Origin: Bemisia tabaci
Lineage: Eukaryota; Arthropoda; Insecta; Hemiptera; Aleyrodidae
Assembly: GCF_918797505.1 (NCBI RefSeq)
Contig: NC_092797.1
Coordinates: forward strand, 47,900,157-47,964,156
Length of the DNA: 64,000 bases
Reading direction: 5' to 3'
Shown: positions 54,266 through 63,855 of the stretch, piece by piece
How the letters are laid out: each line of letters starts with the position of its first letter
Numbering within the stretch: the first letter of the stretch is position 1
Translations under genes and position numbers: made by a program
Notes under the pieces: generated by a model
Seen by the model: only the letters and a program-made list of their open reading frames with translations
What the model was told of the DNA's origin: nothing
Database searches by the model: none

Positions 54266-54860
54266 AGGCAACTCTTCATCAGAATCCAACGTGGAGGCAC
54301 CCATTGATCTGGGCATACTTTGAACCGACCGTGGCCTTATTTGTATAAAACCTGGCCTATCAATTTCAAAAATCGGCCCGCAGAAAACTTTTGATCAGAA
54401 CCCGTCGTGGAGGCATCCATGGATCCGGGAATCCATCGGACCTGTTGCGGACTTCTTTGTCTATCAATCGCAAGCAACTTCTCATCAGAATCCAACGTGG
54501 AAGCACCCGTCGATCTGGGCACACATTGAACCGGCCGCCGCGGCCTTCCTCGTCGACAGCTTTGTCTATCAAATTCAATAATCGGCCCGCGGACGACTTT
54601 TCATCAGAAGCCAACGTGGAAGTACCCGTCGATCTGGGCACACATTGAACCGGCCGCGGCCTTCCTCGTCTACAGCTTTGTCTATCAAATTCAATAATCG
54701 GCCCGCGGACAACTTTTCATCAGAAGCTAACGTGGAGGCACCCGTCGATCTGGGCACACATTGAACCGGCCGCAGCTTTCCTCGTCTACAGCTTTGTCTA
54801 TCAAATTCAATAATCGGCCCGCGGACAACTTTTCATCAGAAGCCAACGCGGAGGCACCCA
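54262..54860. repeat. Tandem array, about 117-bp unit, built on family A ends
   Basis: CTTTTCATCAGAAGCCAACG or close variants occur near 54267, 54387, 54477, 54596, 54713 and 54829. Each unit continues with GTGGAGGCACCCGTCGATCT, GAACCGGCCGCGGCC, and TCAATAATCGGCCCGC, the family A terminus. The last three units are the most similar. Confidence 0.85.
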
Positions 54861-55284
54861 TGGAACCGGCCGCGGACTCTGCGACGCAGAGTCTCTGCGT
54901 ATCGGTGACCCGAGCCTCCGGTAGGACCCTGGTTGCTCATTAAAGCATGGTGCGAGGGACGGCGGGCGAGGCGACGCTGCTATGCAGATGGACGGGCCGG
55001 ACGGGCGCCTGGCCGAGATGGATGTCTCCGGGCGGGCATTAAAGCCGTCAGCGGGCATGCCTCCGTCGGCCCCGTGGGAGACGCGACCGCGAACAATGCT
55101 CCGCGGACCGACTCCGGGCTGGGGGACCACTTATCAATCAAGGTGGTCCGCTGTCACCCGGATGAAATCCGTACCCTCACCGCTGCGTCCAGTCCCGGCC
55201 CGGCGCGTCACCTGGATCGCATCCGCTCGTCCTTGACGTCAGCGGTCCCTTCGCGGGAGATTCGGACAGACTTTCAACAAAAAG
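54861..55284. other. GC-rich island after the array
   Basis: Two plus-strand phases are open for more than 80 codons (for example MQMDGPDGRLAEMDVSG), but there is no domain or splice evidence. It may be unique host sequence or element body. Confidence 0.3.
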
Positions 55285-55530
55285 AACAGCAGGCTAATTA
55301 TTGAAATTTATAGACAAAAAAGACGGAGGATAAATGAAGCCATCATATTGGTTGATGCCGGTAGATGACCAAGAGGTCCATGCACACCACAAACCGTCTT
55401 TGCGTCTGCCGGAACAGCAGGCTAATTATTGAAATTTATCGACGGAGGGTAAATGGAGCCATCATATTGGTTGATGCCGGTAGATGACCAAGAGGTCCAT
55501 GCACACCACAAACCGTCTTTGCGTTTGCCG
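55285..55530. repeat. 128-bp-period tandem duplication with family A-like starts
   Basis: AACAGCAGGCTAATTATTGA begins both copies (55285, 55413). They share CCATCATATTGGTTGATGCC and CATGCACACCACAAACCGTC. The first copy has about 13 extra bases. Confidence 0.85.
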
Positions 55531-55847
55531 TCTTTAAGTGATTTTCCGAACTGTCTTCTGAACAACGGTGCCGACATCCATAACCCTCGTGTTATCAGTT
55601 TTTTTTTCTCTAATCTAGTCTTTGTTAAGATTTTCTCGGCCATCATAGTCTGCGCAGGTTTCTAATTAGAATTTTTAGATTTTTTTTTTGCTAAAAATGG
55701 CTCACTTTTTGGGACGAAACGTCTCGGGTTTTATAGGTGTAATTTTTAGCCTTATTTCCCGTTTTTCCTCCTATGTTTTTGATATCACCATTGTCACGGG
55801 CTGCTGTTTTAGAAAGTTTAACTTACGCTTTTGATGTACACCACAGT
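55531..55847. other. Unassigned, with a hammerhead-like 3' half
   Basis: GGGACGAAACGTCTCGGG at 55710-55727 matches the 3' part of the motif at 25621-25636. The 5' half (stem II partner and CUGAUGA) is not recognisable, so it is probably a Penelope-like terminal remnant. Confidence 0.4.
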
Positions 55848-56060
55848 GCACCGGAAAAAAGGTAAAGTTGATTTAACATTCTAAATGTAAAGAAAGTGTG
55901 CGAGAACTTATAATATGCTGGATTATCCGCGGCAGCTGTTACTTTAGCAATGCCAAGATGTAAAACTAACTGCTGAGGCGGGTAATTTAGCATTTAAAAG
56001 TTCTCGCACTTTTTTTTACATCTAAAATGTAAAATCAAGATCACTTTTTTTTCGGTGAGC
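55848..56060. mobile_element. MITE inside a family A fragment
   Basis: GCACCGGAAAAAAGGTAAAG is mirrored by TCACTTTTTTTTCGGTGAGC, with inner arms AAGTGTGCGAGAACTT/AAGTTCTCGCACTTTT. Family A interior (GGTCTTTCGTGGGTTACCGT) follows at 56061-56200. Confidence 0.7.
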
Positions 56061-56205
56061 AGACCAAGAGGGAAAATAATGGACTAAGCATCGGGTCTTT
56101 CGTGGGTTACCGTTAGTTGGACTGCTAGGTACGTATCTTCTTGGTCCCTCGTAGCCCTTGCAGCCATCGGCTTCAAAAGATAGAATCCCTCAATTTCTGT
56201 TGTGT
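56061..56205. mobile_element. Family A fragment
   Basis: GGACTAAGCATCGGGTCTTT through AGATAGAATCCCTC matches family A interiors. Both termini are missing. Confidence 0.6.
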
Positions 56206-56666
56206 ACTTACTTCAGAAAGGTGCCTCCGATTCTAATTTTAGGAGTATATACCTAGTCTCTTACCATGCAAGGGAAGGCTGAGCCGATTACCTTAATTTC
56301 CTTCGACTAACGATGAAGACGAAGACATGATCGCGTGTCGATTAATCAGTTTACTCGGCCGGCAGCGAATGGTGTGGAAAGTTACCACAGGACTTACAAA
56401 TTCACATTTCTGCAGGGTCCATCGGAGCATATACTAGGTAATTCACTCTTTTCGACGAATTCAAAGATTCATATCCAATCTTAAACATGAAAATTGATAT
56501 TGTTCTATTTGATGACTTTAACTATGATCATTGATTGTGTTAATAATCGTTAAAACCTGGGGTTATCAATCGGAGCGAGTTGAGGCTATACTATTTACAT
56601 GTTGTACATTATTATCTGGAAAAAGTTATAACAGACCCAGTACAACCCTTCTGCAAAAACGGTTCA
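56206..56666. other. Unassigned spacer
   Basis: No gene or repeat was recognised. Confidence 0.3.
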
Positions 56667-56740
56667 ACGGGTTGATGGTTAAAATTGGTGGACAAAGCGA
56701 TGGACCAGGATGATAAAAAGGATACGGCGGGATCCTACTG

Positions 56741-56938
56741 CACTGGTAAAAAAAACCTCTTGGTTCAAGAGTGCAGTTTCTTGTCGCCGGATTTAAGAGT
56801 CTGGACTCTTGTTTCAATGCAAATTCCGCTTGAAACAAGAGTTCAAGAGTCTTAAATCCGGCGACAAGAAACTGCACTCTTAAGTCAATGCACCGCGGCA
56901 TTGGTCCAGGAGGTTTTTTTTACCAGTGTGGTAGAAGC
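56741..56938. mobile_element. 198-bp MITE (family D-like)
   Basis: CACTGGTAAAAAAAACCTCT is mirrored by AGGTTTTTTTTACCAGTG. The inner arms CAAGAGTGCAGTTTCTTGTC and GACAAGAAACTGCACTCTT form a long stem. The flanking TG dinucleotides may be the TSD. Confidence 0.85.
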
Positions 56939-57067
56939 CGATGGATGCAATAGACAAAGGAAACGAGTAATTGACTAACTAACGGCAACCCTTGAGATGA
57001 GAGACCCTGTAGTTAGTCCATCATTTTCTTCCTTAGTCTATGAGAACCACCCATTTCAACCAATGGA

Positions 57068-59056
57068 CCACTAGACAAGGTACGAATTTCAGCATTCTGA
57101 TAAAAGTTTCTCAATCAAAATTTCACGTAGAACACGATACGCACAACGAAAATTACCAAAATCAACTCCTGACGAAGATATTTAATGATTCTTGGTGCGT
57201 GAATTCACATGACTCACATCGCGTGAGTTCACATCACGTGATTCACATCGCGCGCTAAATGTTTATCATGACAGTCTCTGCGATGTAAGAATCTTCAACT
57301 TCAATCTTGACACTTTGGCTCAGCTATAGCAAATTACCGATAGTTTGAACAACACATGGTGGGAAATGAACATTGCTCGATTGAGAAGCTTGCTGAAACC
57401 GTTGTAGTGCGCGATTTGACTCACGTAGAGCTTTGAGTTTCTTGTAAGCGGGCAGTTCAAATTCCTCGTAATAAGTGCGAAATAAAAACGTTAATATCTT
57501 CGTTAGAAGTTGATTTCGGTAATTTTCATAGTGTGAATCGTGTTCTACGTGAAATTCTGGTTAAGAAACATGTACACTGAAAAAAATAATCGGTGGGATT
57601 TACCAGAGTTTGGGTGTTATTTACCATACTGTCTACTTGATTTTTTACACAGTGAAGCTGCAGCATAGTTACCAATATACCGGTATGGTAAATAACACGA
57701 TACGGCTGACACTATGCGACACAGTGCCAGTGTGGCGTTCCCGACTGACTAGTATGGTAATTTCAAGCATCCAGATGCTGCGACAAACCTTGTAGATTCT
57801 AAAATCCACTCATCTTATATTATTAAATGCTTTTGATGAAAGTCGTGGATATTTTACTTACATCTTACTTTTAGAAATTCCGTTACATACACAATCAATG
57901 GCAGTTAAAGACAGTTTCAACGAGAAATAGCAGATAATTGCTTCACTGATTTCAAGTAAATGATACCAAAACCATACTTGTTATTCGCGTTAAGGTATCA
58001 TTTACAGACTAAATCAGATCCACGGAAAATTTAATTGCATATAATAAATAGATAGTTCAAAATATACCCACAAAAAGACACTACATGAAAATCCAATCGC
58101 ACGGTTCACGGTGGGGCAGAAGCTGCCAAATTTTGCTTAAAGTTACAGTTAAACATCAATCCCACGCACATTTGTCTCTTCATCTGAGTATGTTGAGCTT
58201 CGAAAATTTTAACAAGAATATAGATATACCTACGAACGAAGTATTCAAAAATCACTTCTCGTCGATTATTTTCAAATTACTTCCGCACTTTTATGTTTTC
58301 GAAATGACTTTACACAGAACCGATATTCACTGGATTGCAGAACAACTTTGCGAAGGTTTTCAAATTTTCAGGATTCCTTCACTTTGCAAGCCAGATTCAT
58401 TGTAGCAACTCCTAACCTCCAGAAATTGATCGATACGAATAACGAAAAAATCTCAGAAAATGTATGTGGCAGATCAATATAGATAGATTCGAAGAGAAGA
58501 CGGTACCTTTAGGGACAATTCGAACACAAATTTGGGCAAATTACGCGTGGATTCACATGGATTAATATGGATCAATAAAACACAGCCACGGACTCCGACC
58601 CTCAACGTGATAAATTTATAAGTGACAAACAGACAAACGAAAAATGGCGGACCACAGACCGCAGCGCAGTCAAGCGGGAGCTCTCACCACGCTGACTATA
58701 CCAGTATGGTAAATTTAACCTACCAACACCATGACCAGTCGCATACAGATGCCTACAGATATCAAACGCAAGTGTTACCATGTTATTCCATACTTTTAAC
58801 TCATCGTATGGTAAAAAATACCCAGCTGATGGTGAGAAATACCTAAACGATGGATAGACACACCTAACTGATATTTACAATCCGGGTATGGTAATTTTTA
58901 TATCGAGTATGATTCTCACTTTCATCTAGATGCTTAAATCGACCATTATTTGGCTTTTTATCACCATATTTTTTTTTACTATACCATTATGGTCAATCCC
59001 ACTTCCACTTTTTTTTCAGTGTATCAGATTGCTTAAATTCGTACCTTGCCTAGTGG
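57068..59056. mobile_element. Foldback element with about 120-bp inverted ends, interrupted
   Basis: CCACTAGACAAGGTACGAAT at 57068 is mirrored by ATTCGTACCTTGCCTAGTGG at 59056. Inside, TTTCACGTAGAACACGAT and AAAATTACCAAAATCAACTC are mirrored at about 57495-57550. Without the nested element it is about 540 bp. The flanks CCAATGGA and TCCATTGG are reverse complements, so the exact TSD is ambiguous. Confidence 0.8.
57575..59021. mobile_element. 1447-bp TIR element with TA target, boundaries proven by an empty site
   Basis: CACTGAAAAAAATAATCGGT continuing GGGATTTACCA is mirrored, with a few differences, by TGGTCAATCCCAC...CAGTG. TA flanks it at 57573-57574 and 59022-59023. The undisturbed target is at 48237. 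Subterminal repeats of TATGGTAAAT or its complement occur on both sides (57622, 57682, 57750, 58698, 58807, 58884, 58987). A frame at 58085-58405 has no transposase motif, so it is a non-autonomous Tc1/mariner-group element. Confidence 0.88.
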
Positions 59057-59287
59057 TCCATTGGATCGCTCCATACTTCTATTTACGTCTTCTTTGAGTC
59101 ACTTTGTCTATCAATTTCAACGATCAGCCCGCTGGATGGCTCCACGTGAAGGGAGCAGATTACAAGAACGACTGTAAAATCGACTCTGGAAGAATCGTAC
59201 CGCCAAGCGGCCAGCAACGTCACGTTCCCGCGTCCGAAAAAGGGTCCCCGATCGGACGAGGTAGCACACCGCGGTCACTAGCGAGGC

Positions 59288-59430
59288 AATAACGATCGAT
59301 TATCAACATTTTCCGTTTGCAGCTGCGATAAAAAATCGATTGTTATGGTGTTCGTTGTAAACACCCTGTACATCGATCTATTTCGATAGCTTTAAATGGC
59401 ATAGCAATCGATAGATCGCAAAGCTCGCAG
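59288..59430. mobile_element. hAT-type MITE family B, eroded
   Basis: ACGATCGATTATC, GGTGTTCGTTGTAAACACCC and ATAGCAATCGATAGATCG keep the family order. Both CAGTG termini are lost. Confidence 0.7.
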
Positions 59431-59630
59431 GGCTCCTGGACCGCTCCGGTAATCCGCGGGAGCCCAATAAAGTATCGTCGGGAGATTTGCGGATTGCTCG
59501 CTATCGCGCTATCCGGGCGCGGGGGCCGGGGGAGCGCATGCGCGATTATGAGTCCCATTTGCATTCGCGCATCACGACCGGGCGGGGCCGCGGCGGCGGG
59601 CACGATTTCGCGCGCGTCGCTGCCGAACGA
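59431..59630. other. GC-rich spacer
   Basis: No gene is supported. Frames on both strands are open from composition. Confidence 0.3.
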
Positions 59631-59944
59631 GGAGTGCGCGCATGCGCGGTGCGACCCGAGGCTCCAGTGCAAAATACCGAACATTCATGTACGTCAATTA
59701 CTATGTATTTTTGGTCGGAAAAATCAAATATGTGCTTCAAAATGTACTCCGACTTCTTAAAGACACTTAAAACTAAGATGGCGGCCAAATTTTGCTACGA
59801 GAAGTGCGCGCATGCGCGGTACGACCCGGGGCTCCAGTGCAAAATACCGAACATTCATGTAGGTCAATTACTATGTATTTTTGGTCGAAAAAATCAAATA
59901 TGAGCTTATAAATGTAGTCCGACTTCTTTAAGACCCTTAAGAGC
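59631..59944. repeat. Two direct copies of an about 150-170 bp repeat
   Basis: GAGTGCGCGCATGCGCGGTG or its variant, CCAGTGCAAAATACCGAACA, and TTACTATGTATTTTTGGTCG occur in both copies (59631-59771 and 59775-59944). A third copy is at 61408-61575 and a fourth starts at 61578. The full copies open with AAGATGGCGGCCAAATTTTG. Confidence 0.85.
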
Positions 59945-59953
59945 CATGTCCAT

Positions 59954-60390
59954 GAGCCTCTGGAGCCATGTCCAGCCAAGAGAGAAACAGCACGTCTCAG
60001 AGATCCGAGCCTCGCGGATGGTCGATACTTTGCCACATTCTGGTCCTCGCCGCAGCTTCTCTGCAGACTGCCTTTGCTGCAAGTCTGAGCCTCTGGAGCC
60101 ATGTCCAGCCGAGAGAGAAACAGCACGTCTCAGAGATCCGAGCCTCGCGGATGGTCGATACTTTGCCACATTCTGGTCCTCGCCGCAGCTTCTCTGCAGA
60201 CTGCCTTTGCTGCAAGTCTGAGCCTCTGGAGCCATGTCCAGCCCAGAGAGAAACAGCACGTCTCAGAGATCCGAGCCTCGCGGATGGTCGATACTTTGCC
60301 ACTGGTCCTCGCCGCAGCTTCCCTGCAGATTGCCTTTGCTGCAAGTCTGAGCCTCTGGAGCCATGTCCAGCCGAGAGAGAAACAGCACGT
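59954..60390. repeat. 133-bp tandem array, left block
   Basis: Units start GAGCCTCTGGAGCCATGTCC at 59954, 60087, 60220 and 60349. The third has a 4-bp deletion, and the fourth breaks off at 60390 within CAGCACGT. Identity between units is very high. Because 133 is not a multiple of three and the unit has few stops, long frames cross the array on both strands without being genes. Confidence 0.92.
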
Positions 60391-60950
60391 TATCCGCCAG
60401 CCCGATCCTGTGGAAGCTAATGGAGGTTCTGCGAGAAATCCTGAAATTCAGGGCGCTGAAATTACTCCTCATGCTGCTGCTGAAAATCCTGCCCCAATTC
60501 GTCATCAACAAGAAGAAGAACCCATCCGCCAGCCCGATCCTGTGGAAGCTAATGGAGGAAATGCGCCAAGCCCGAAGGTCACCCCAGAATGGGAATTTGC
60601 GGATGTTTCAGGAATTGATATTTCATTGTCGCAAGATTTTTACGAAGGAACCAAGGAACAGTACCCCGAAATGATGCTACTGATGAAGAAAATTAGCGAC
60701 AAAAAGGTCCGTGTTAGGTATCACCCTGACCATTGGGCAGTCACAAAGGGGTGGTAAGAATATCCTCCACGAGAAACCCCTCAAGTGAGCCAAGATGACG
60801 TAGAAGACCCGGCTCCCCCCAGCCCTCACGTCAACAGCCCCTCCGAACAACACAGTCTTACTGTCTTACCAGAGATACCCACCTGCCCGTCCCTCCTCCC
60901 CGGACAAGTTGGGAGTGTTCAAGAGCACGAGGATTCACCGCTCACCAGTC
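60391..60950 (+). pseudogene. Coding-like insert splitting the 133-bp array
   Basis: One plus-strand frame covers the insert: IRQPDPVEANGG (twice, in a duplicated segment of about 140 bp), then TPEWEFADVSGIDISLSQDF and KVRVRYHPDHWAVTKGW. After a single TAA at 60755 it continues YPPRETPQVSQDDVEDPAPP and so on to the array border. The composition is acidic and Pro-rich, as in linker regions of retroelement polyproteins, but I do not recognise a family. It interrupts a repeat unit between CAGCACGT and CGTCTCAG, with CGT present on both sides. Confidence 0.5.
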
Positions 60951-61309
60951 GTCTCAGAGATCCGAGCCTCGCGGATGGTCGATACTTTGCCACATTCTGG
61001 TCCTCGCCGCAGCTTCTCTGCAGACTGCCTTTGCTGCAAGTCTGAGCCTCTGGAGCCATGTCCAGCCAAGAGAGAAACAGCACGTCTCAGAGATCCGAGC
61101 CTCGCGGATGGTCGATACTTTGCCACATTCTGGTCCTCGCCGCAGCTTCTCTGCAGACTGCCTTTGCTGCAAGTCTGAGCCTCTGGAGCCATGTCCAGCC
61201 GAGAGAGAAACAGCACGTCTCAGAGATGCGAGCCTCGCGGATGGTCGATACTTTGCCACATTCTGGTCCTCGCCGCAGCTTCTCTGCAGACTGCCTTTGC
61301 TGCAAGTCT
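60951..61309. repeat. 133-bp tandem array, right block
   Basis: It starts in mid-unit (GTCTCAGAGATCCGAGCC), followed by full units at 61044 and 61177. The starting point complements the break at 60390, so the two blocks were one array. Confidence 0.92.
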
Positions 61310-61407
61310 GAAGCTGAGGCGAGGGCACGATCAGCAGGCCCCCTCGCCCTCCCAAAAAGCAGCCTTAATTTTAGGCTCGCTCTGGGATTTCAACTGGAAT
61401 TAGATCC

Positions 61408-61600
61408 AAGATGGCGGCCAAATTTTGCTACGAGAAGTGCGCGCATGCGCGGTACGACCCGGGGCACCAGTGCAAAATGCCGAACATTCATGTACGTCAA
61501 TTACGATGTATTTTTGGTCGAAAAGTTCAAATATGGGCTTAAAAATGTACTCCGACTTCTGAAAGACCCTTAAGTGCAAGATGGCGGCCAAATTTCGCCT
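61408..61600. repeat. Third and partial fourth copy of the AAGATGGCGGC repeat
   Basis: It matches 59775-59944. The fourth copy begins AAGATGGCGGCCAAATTTCG at 61578 and soon diverges. Confidence 0.85.
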
Positions 61601-62036
61601 TCTGAAAGTCAAACGGGCATGTGTGCTCCTATATGGCATGTGAGGTATCGTCGCTTTCGATGTTTTCGACAACCGACATTTCCGGTAGTAACCAACGAGC
61701 ACATTCCAATCACTGATCGTGGCTTAGACATGAAAATTTTTGCACCAATTCTTCTATATATTCGTTCGCCCATTTTCCTTTAATACTACTCACGGAAACG
61801 TACAGCAGATCGGAGTTAAAATTTTTACCAACATGTAGTTGATACCGTCACTGGATAACAATTGTCGAGTTTAAGCCCCGGGCTCGGACTGCCTGACAAA
61901 CCACGATCAAAGAGGTGAGTAAGATCTTCTTATTCTATTTATTTAGACGTGAATAAAAGCTTCGACAGGTAGAAACATTTCATTATCAAACATCGTGGGT
62001 TAGCCATGGTGTTATCAGCGGCGAGATAAAAAAAAA
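61601..62036. other. Unassigned stretch
   Basis: No gene or repeat was recognised. Confidence 0.3.
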
Positions 62037-62282
62037 AGGTTTGGTATGGTCATGTCAATAGGATGACGGAAGAGAGGCTGCCAAAAAAGTTGCTTGATTG
62101 GGTTCCTCCTGGGAGGAGACGTAGGGGACGCCCAGTGAGAGGTTGGCGACAGGGGGTGTTAAATGAAATAAGAGATTGTCAACTCCCTGATGACCTGTGG
62201 GAAGATCGAGCTTTGTGGCGAGTAGGCGTCGTAAAGCGCCAAAGAGCGCTGTAAAAGCGACTCATATATATATATATATATA
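62037..62282 (+). pseudogene. RTE-like LINE, C-terminal end and tail
   Basis: The frame reads [20 protein letters not shown], then [18 protein letters not shown] and [21 protein letters not shown] with its stop at 62254, the typical C-terminus of RTE-group LINEs ([18 protein letters not shown]). It ends in a short 3' UTR and a TA microsatellite, and is severely 5'-truncated. The same terminus is seen at 24007. Confidence 0.8.
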
Positions 62283-62373
62283 AGTTCGGAAGGAAAGAAG
62301 CTTATAATCAAAAATGCGCAAAGTTGACAGCAACATGTAAGAATATAACTGAAACTGAAGGCGGATGAAGCAA

Positions 62374-62610
62374 CCCTGGAAAAAAAAAACAAATTGGATC
62401 CAGAGTACTGACTCTTAAAAACATCAACAAGAAAAAGTACTCTTCATTCAATCAGAATCTAGTTTAAATCAAGAACCGAACCTCTTAATTAAAGCGGATT
62501 TCGTTTTGATTCAAGCAAAAATCCGATTGAATCAAGAGTATTTTCTATTGTCAATGTTTTCAAGAGTCTGGACTCAAGATCCAAAGTGTTTTTTTTTTTT
62601 TTTTACAGTG
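62374..62610. mobile_element. Family D MITE, full copy
   Basis: CCCTGGAAAAAAAAAACAAA is mirrored by a poly(T)-extended end finishing TTTTACAGTG. The arms share AAAAAGTACTCTTCATTCAA and TTGAATCAAGAGTATTTTCT. Confidence 0.75.
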
Positions 62611-63037
62611 AATGTTTAAAAAATCCATTAGCAAAACTCAAGCGTATGTGCGCAACGAACGATACAATTCAGAGTCCGCGTAGAGGCAAACGCAAGAAAA
62701 ATGAAAAATGGATGGTAGAATAAGTTAAGTGACTAATGGTCACTTAACGCTGGTGTTAATAACAATAACCGGATCCGCACTTCATAACACTTTTTTGCAG
62801 CAATTCCGACTCATCACGTCCTCGGACGCTCCTCTCGGTGTTGCCAACTCCCCACTCTTTGAGGATTCGAATCATAAATGCGATTAATCGAGGATTCCCC
62901 GAAATAAAGTGAGTCGAACAACGCTGCTCTTCAGGACTCACTTTGGCCATACCGTTCATTTTTTTCAGCTAATGACATTCTTAAGAGAAAAATTATCAAT
63001 TCTATCGAAGAGTTTGGTTCGACCACCACCGCCAGCG
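62611..63037. other. Unassigned spacer
   Basis: No gene was recognised. A short palindrome AAGTGACTAATGGTCACTTAA lies near 62726. Confidence 0.3.
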
Positions 63038-63276
63038 CCGCACGATGGATCGAATCCATTGCAGCGGTCGGACGGAATTTGGAAAGTTTAAAAGCTTAGA
63101 ACTCTGTTCGTACAAAACTTAGAGGTTTTAAAAGTTGTTCTACAGGTTTTCTATTGAAATTGTCCTCTAGAAGCACCCCTTAAAATTTATCATGTGACGG
63201 AATTAACATCAAAATGTACAGTTTTGGTCAAAATTCGCATGTCCGACCTCCCGATTGATTCGATCCATTGTGCGGC
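63038..63276. mobile_element. Family E element
   Basis: CCGCACGATGGATCGAATCC is mirrored by GATTCGATCCATTGTGCGG. The interior AGTTTAAAAGCTTAGAACT and AGAAGCACCCCTTAAAA match 12275-12779 without its nested MITE. Confidence 0.75.
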
Positions 63277-63299
63277 GGAGGATCCGGCACCACCCGTGC

Positions 63300-63480
63300 C
63301 AGTAATGCAGTGGCGTGGCGTGCTTTGCGATATATCGATTTTTATGCCATTTAAACCCATGGAAAAGGATCGATAAACAGGGTGTTCGCAGCGAACACCT
63401 TAATAATCGATTCTTCGACATAATTTTAAATGGCATAACAATCGATACATCGCAATTTACGCCACGCCGATACAGTAATG
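63300..63480. mobile_element. hAT-type MITE family B (63308-63472), exact TSD
   Basis: CAGTGGCGTGGCGTGCTTTG at the left. The right terminus is altered (CGCCACGCCGATA), but CAGTAATG flanks it exactly at 63300-63307 and 63473-63480. Confidence 0.9.
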
Positions 63481-63518
63481 ATGACCACAAACAGGATTAA
63501 CGGCCTCCAGGCCACTAC

Positions 63519-63632
63519 CAAGTTCCATTTGGCCTAAACGTTTCAATACAGCTTTTCGTTGAATCAACGCACAGATTTTCCCATAAGAAATGGAAGTGTA
63601 CCTCACCAGTTGCAATGATAATTTTAAAATAG
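63519..63632 (+). pseudogene. Ty3/gypsy-like RT fragment, first copy
   Basis: The frame reads QVPFGLNVSIQLFVESTHRF, a relic of the RT motif around (L/V)PFGL. It runs about 37 codons to a stop. The same motif returns 240 bp downstream, so the two are partial duplicates or two element copies. Confidence 0.5.
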
Positions 63633-63642
63633 TTTCAATCTA

Positions 63643-63855
63643 GATTTGGCCTCCACCTTGCTCATCCTGCAAATCCCGATGGCAGAAAAGAGTAGAGACG
63701 CAACCAGTCTTCTCTTCGAAGGTCGAAATTATAGATTTTGCGGAGTTCCATTTGGCCTAAAAGTCTCAATGCAAATTTTCATTCGGCGATGAGGAGGGTT
63801 TTCCTGGATGGAATGAATGAGTACCTCGCCCAAGGTCAAAGGAGTGAGAAATGAA
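63643..63855 (+). pseudogene. Ty3/gypsy-like RT fragment, second copy
   Basis: Forty-nine codons read DLASTLLILQIPMAEKSRDA, then FEGRNYRFCGVPFGLKVS and so on to a TGA at 63790. The order DLASxxxxxQIPMAExS followed by FxVPFGL is the conserved core of Ty3/gypsy reverse transcriptase. The expected Gly-Tyr-Trp after DLAS is lost. After a shift, RVFLDGMNEYLAQG continues to about 63855. It is inactive. Confidence 0.7.

Larger units (their letters stand above)
56667..59132. mobile_element. Family A MITE expanded by three later insertions
   Basis: The left end ACGGGTTGATGGTTAAAATT is at 56667 and the right end TTTCAACGATCAGCCCGC ends at 59132. The family A body is in three pieces (56667-56740, 56939-57067, 59057-59132), separated by a MITE at 56741-56938 and by a foldback at 57068-59056 that itself contains an element at 57575-59021. 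Confidence 0.85.

Noticed and set aside
59906..61355. Many long frames on both strands
   Set aside because: The 133-bp unit has few stops and shifts phase with every copy, so long frames are expected by chance.
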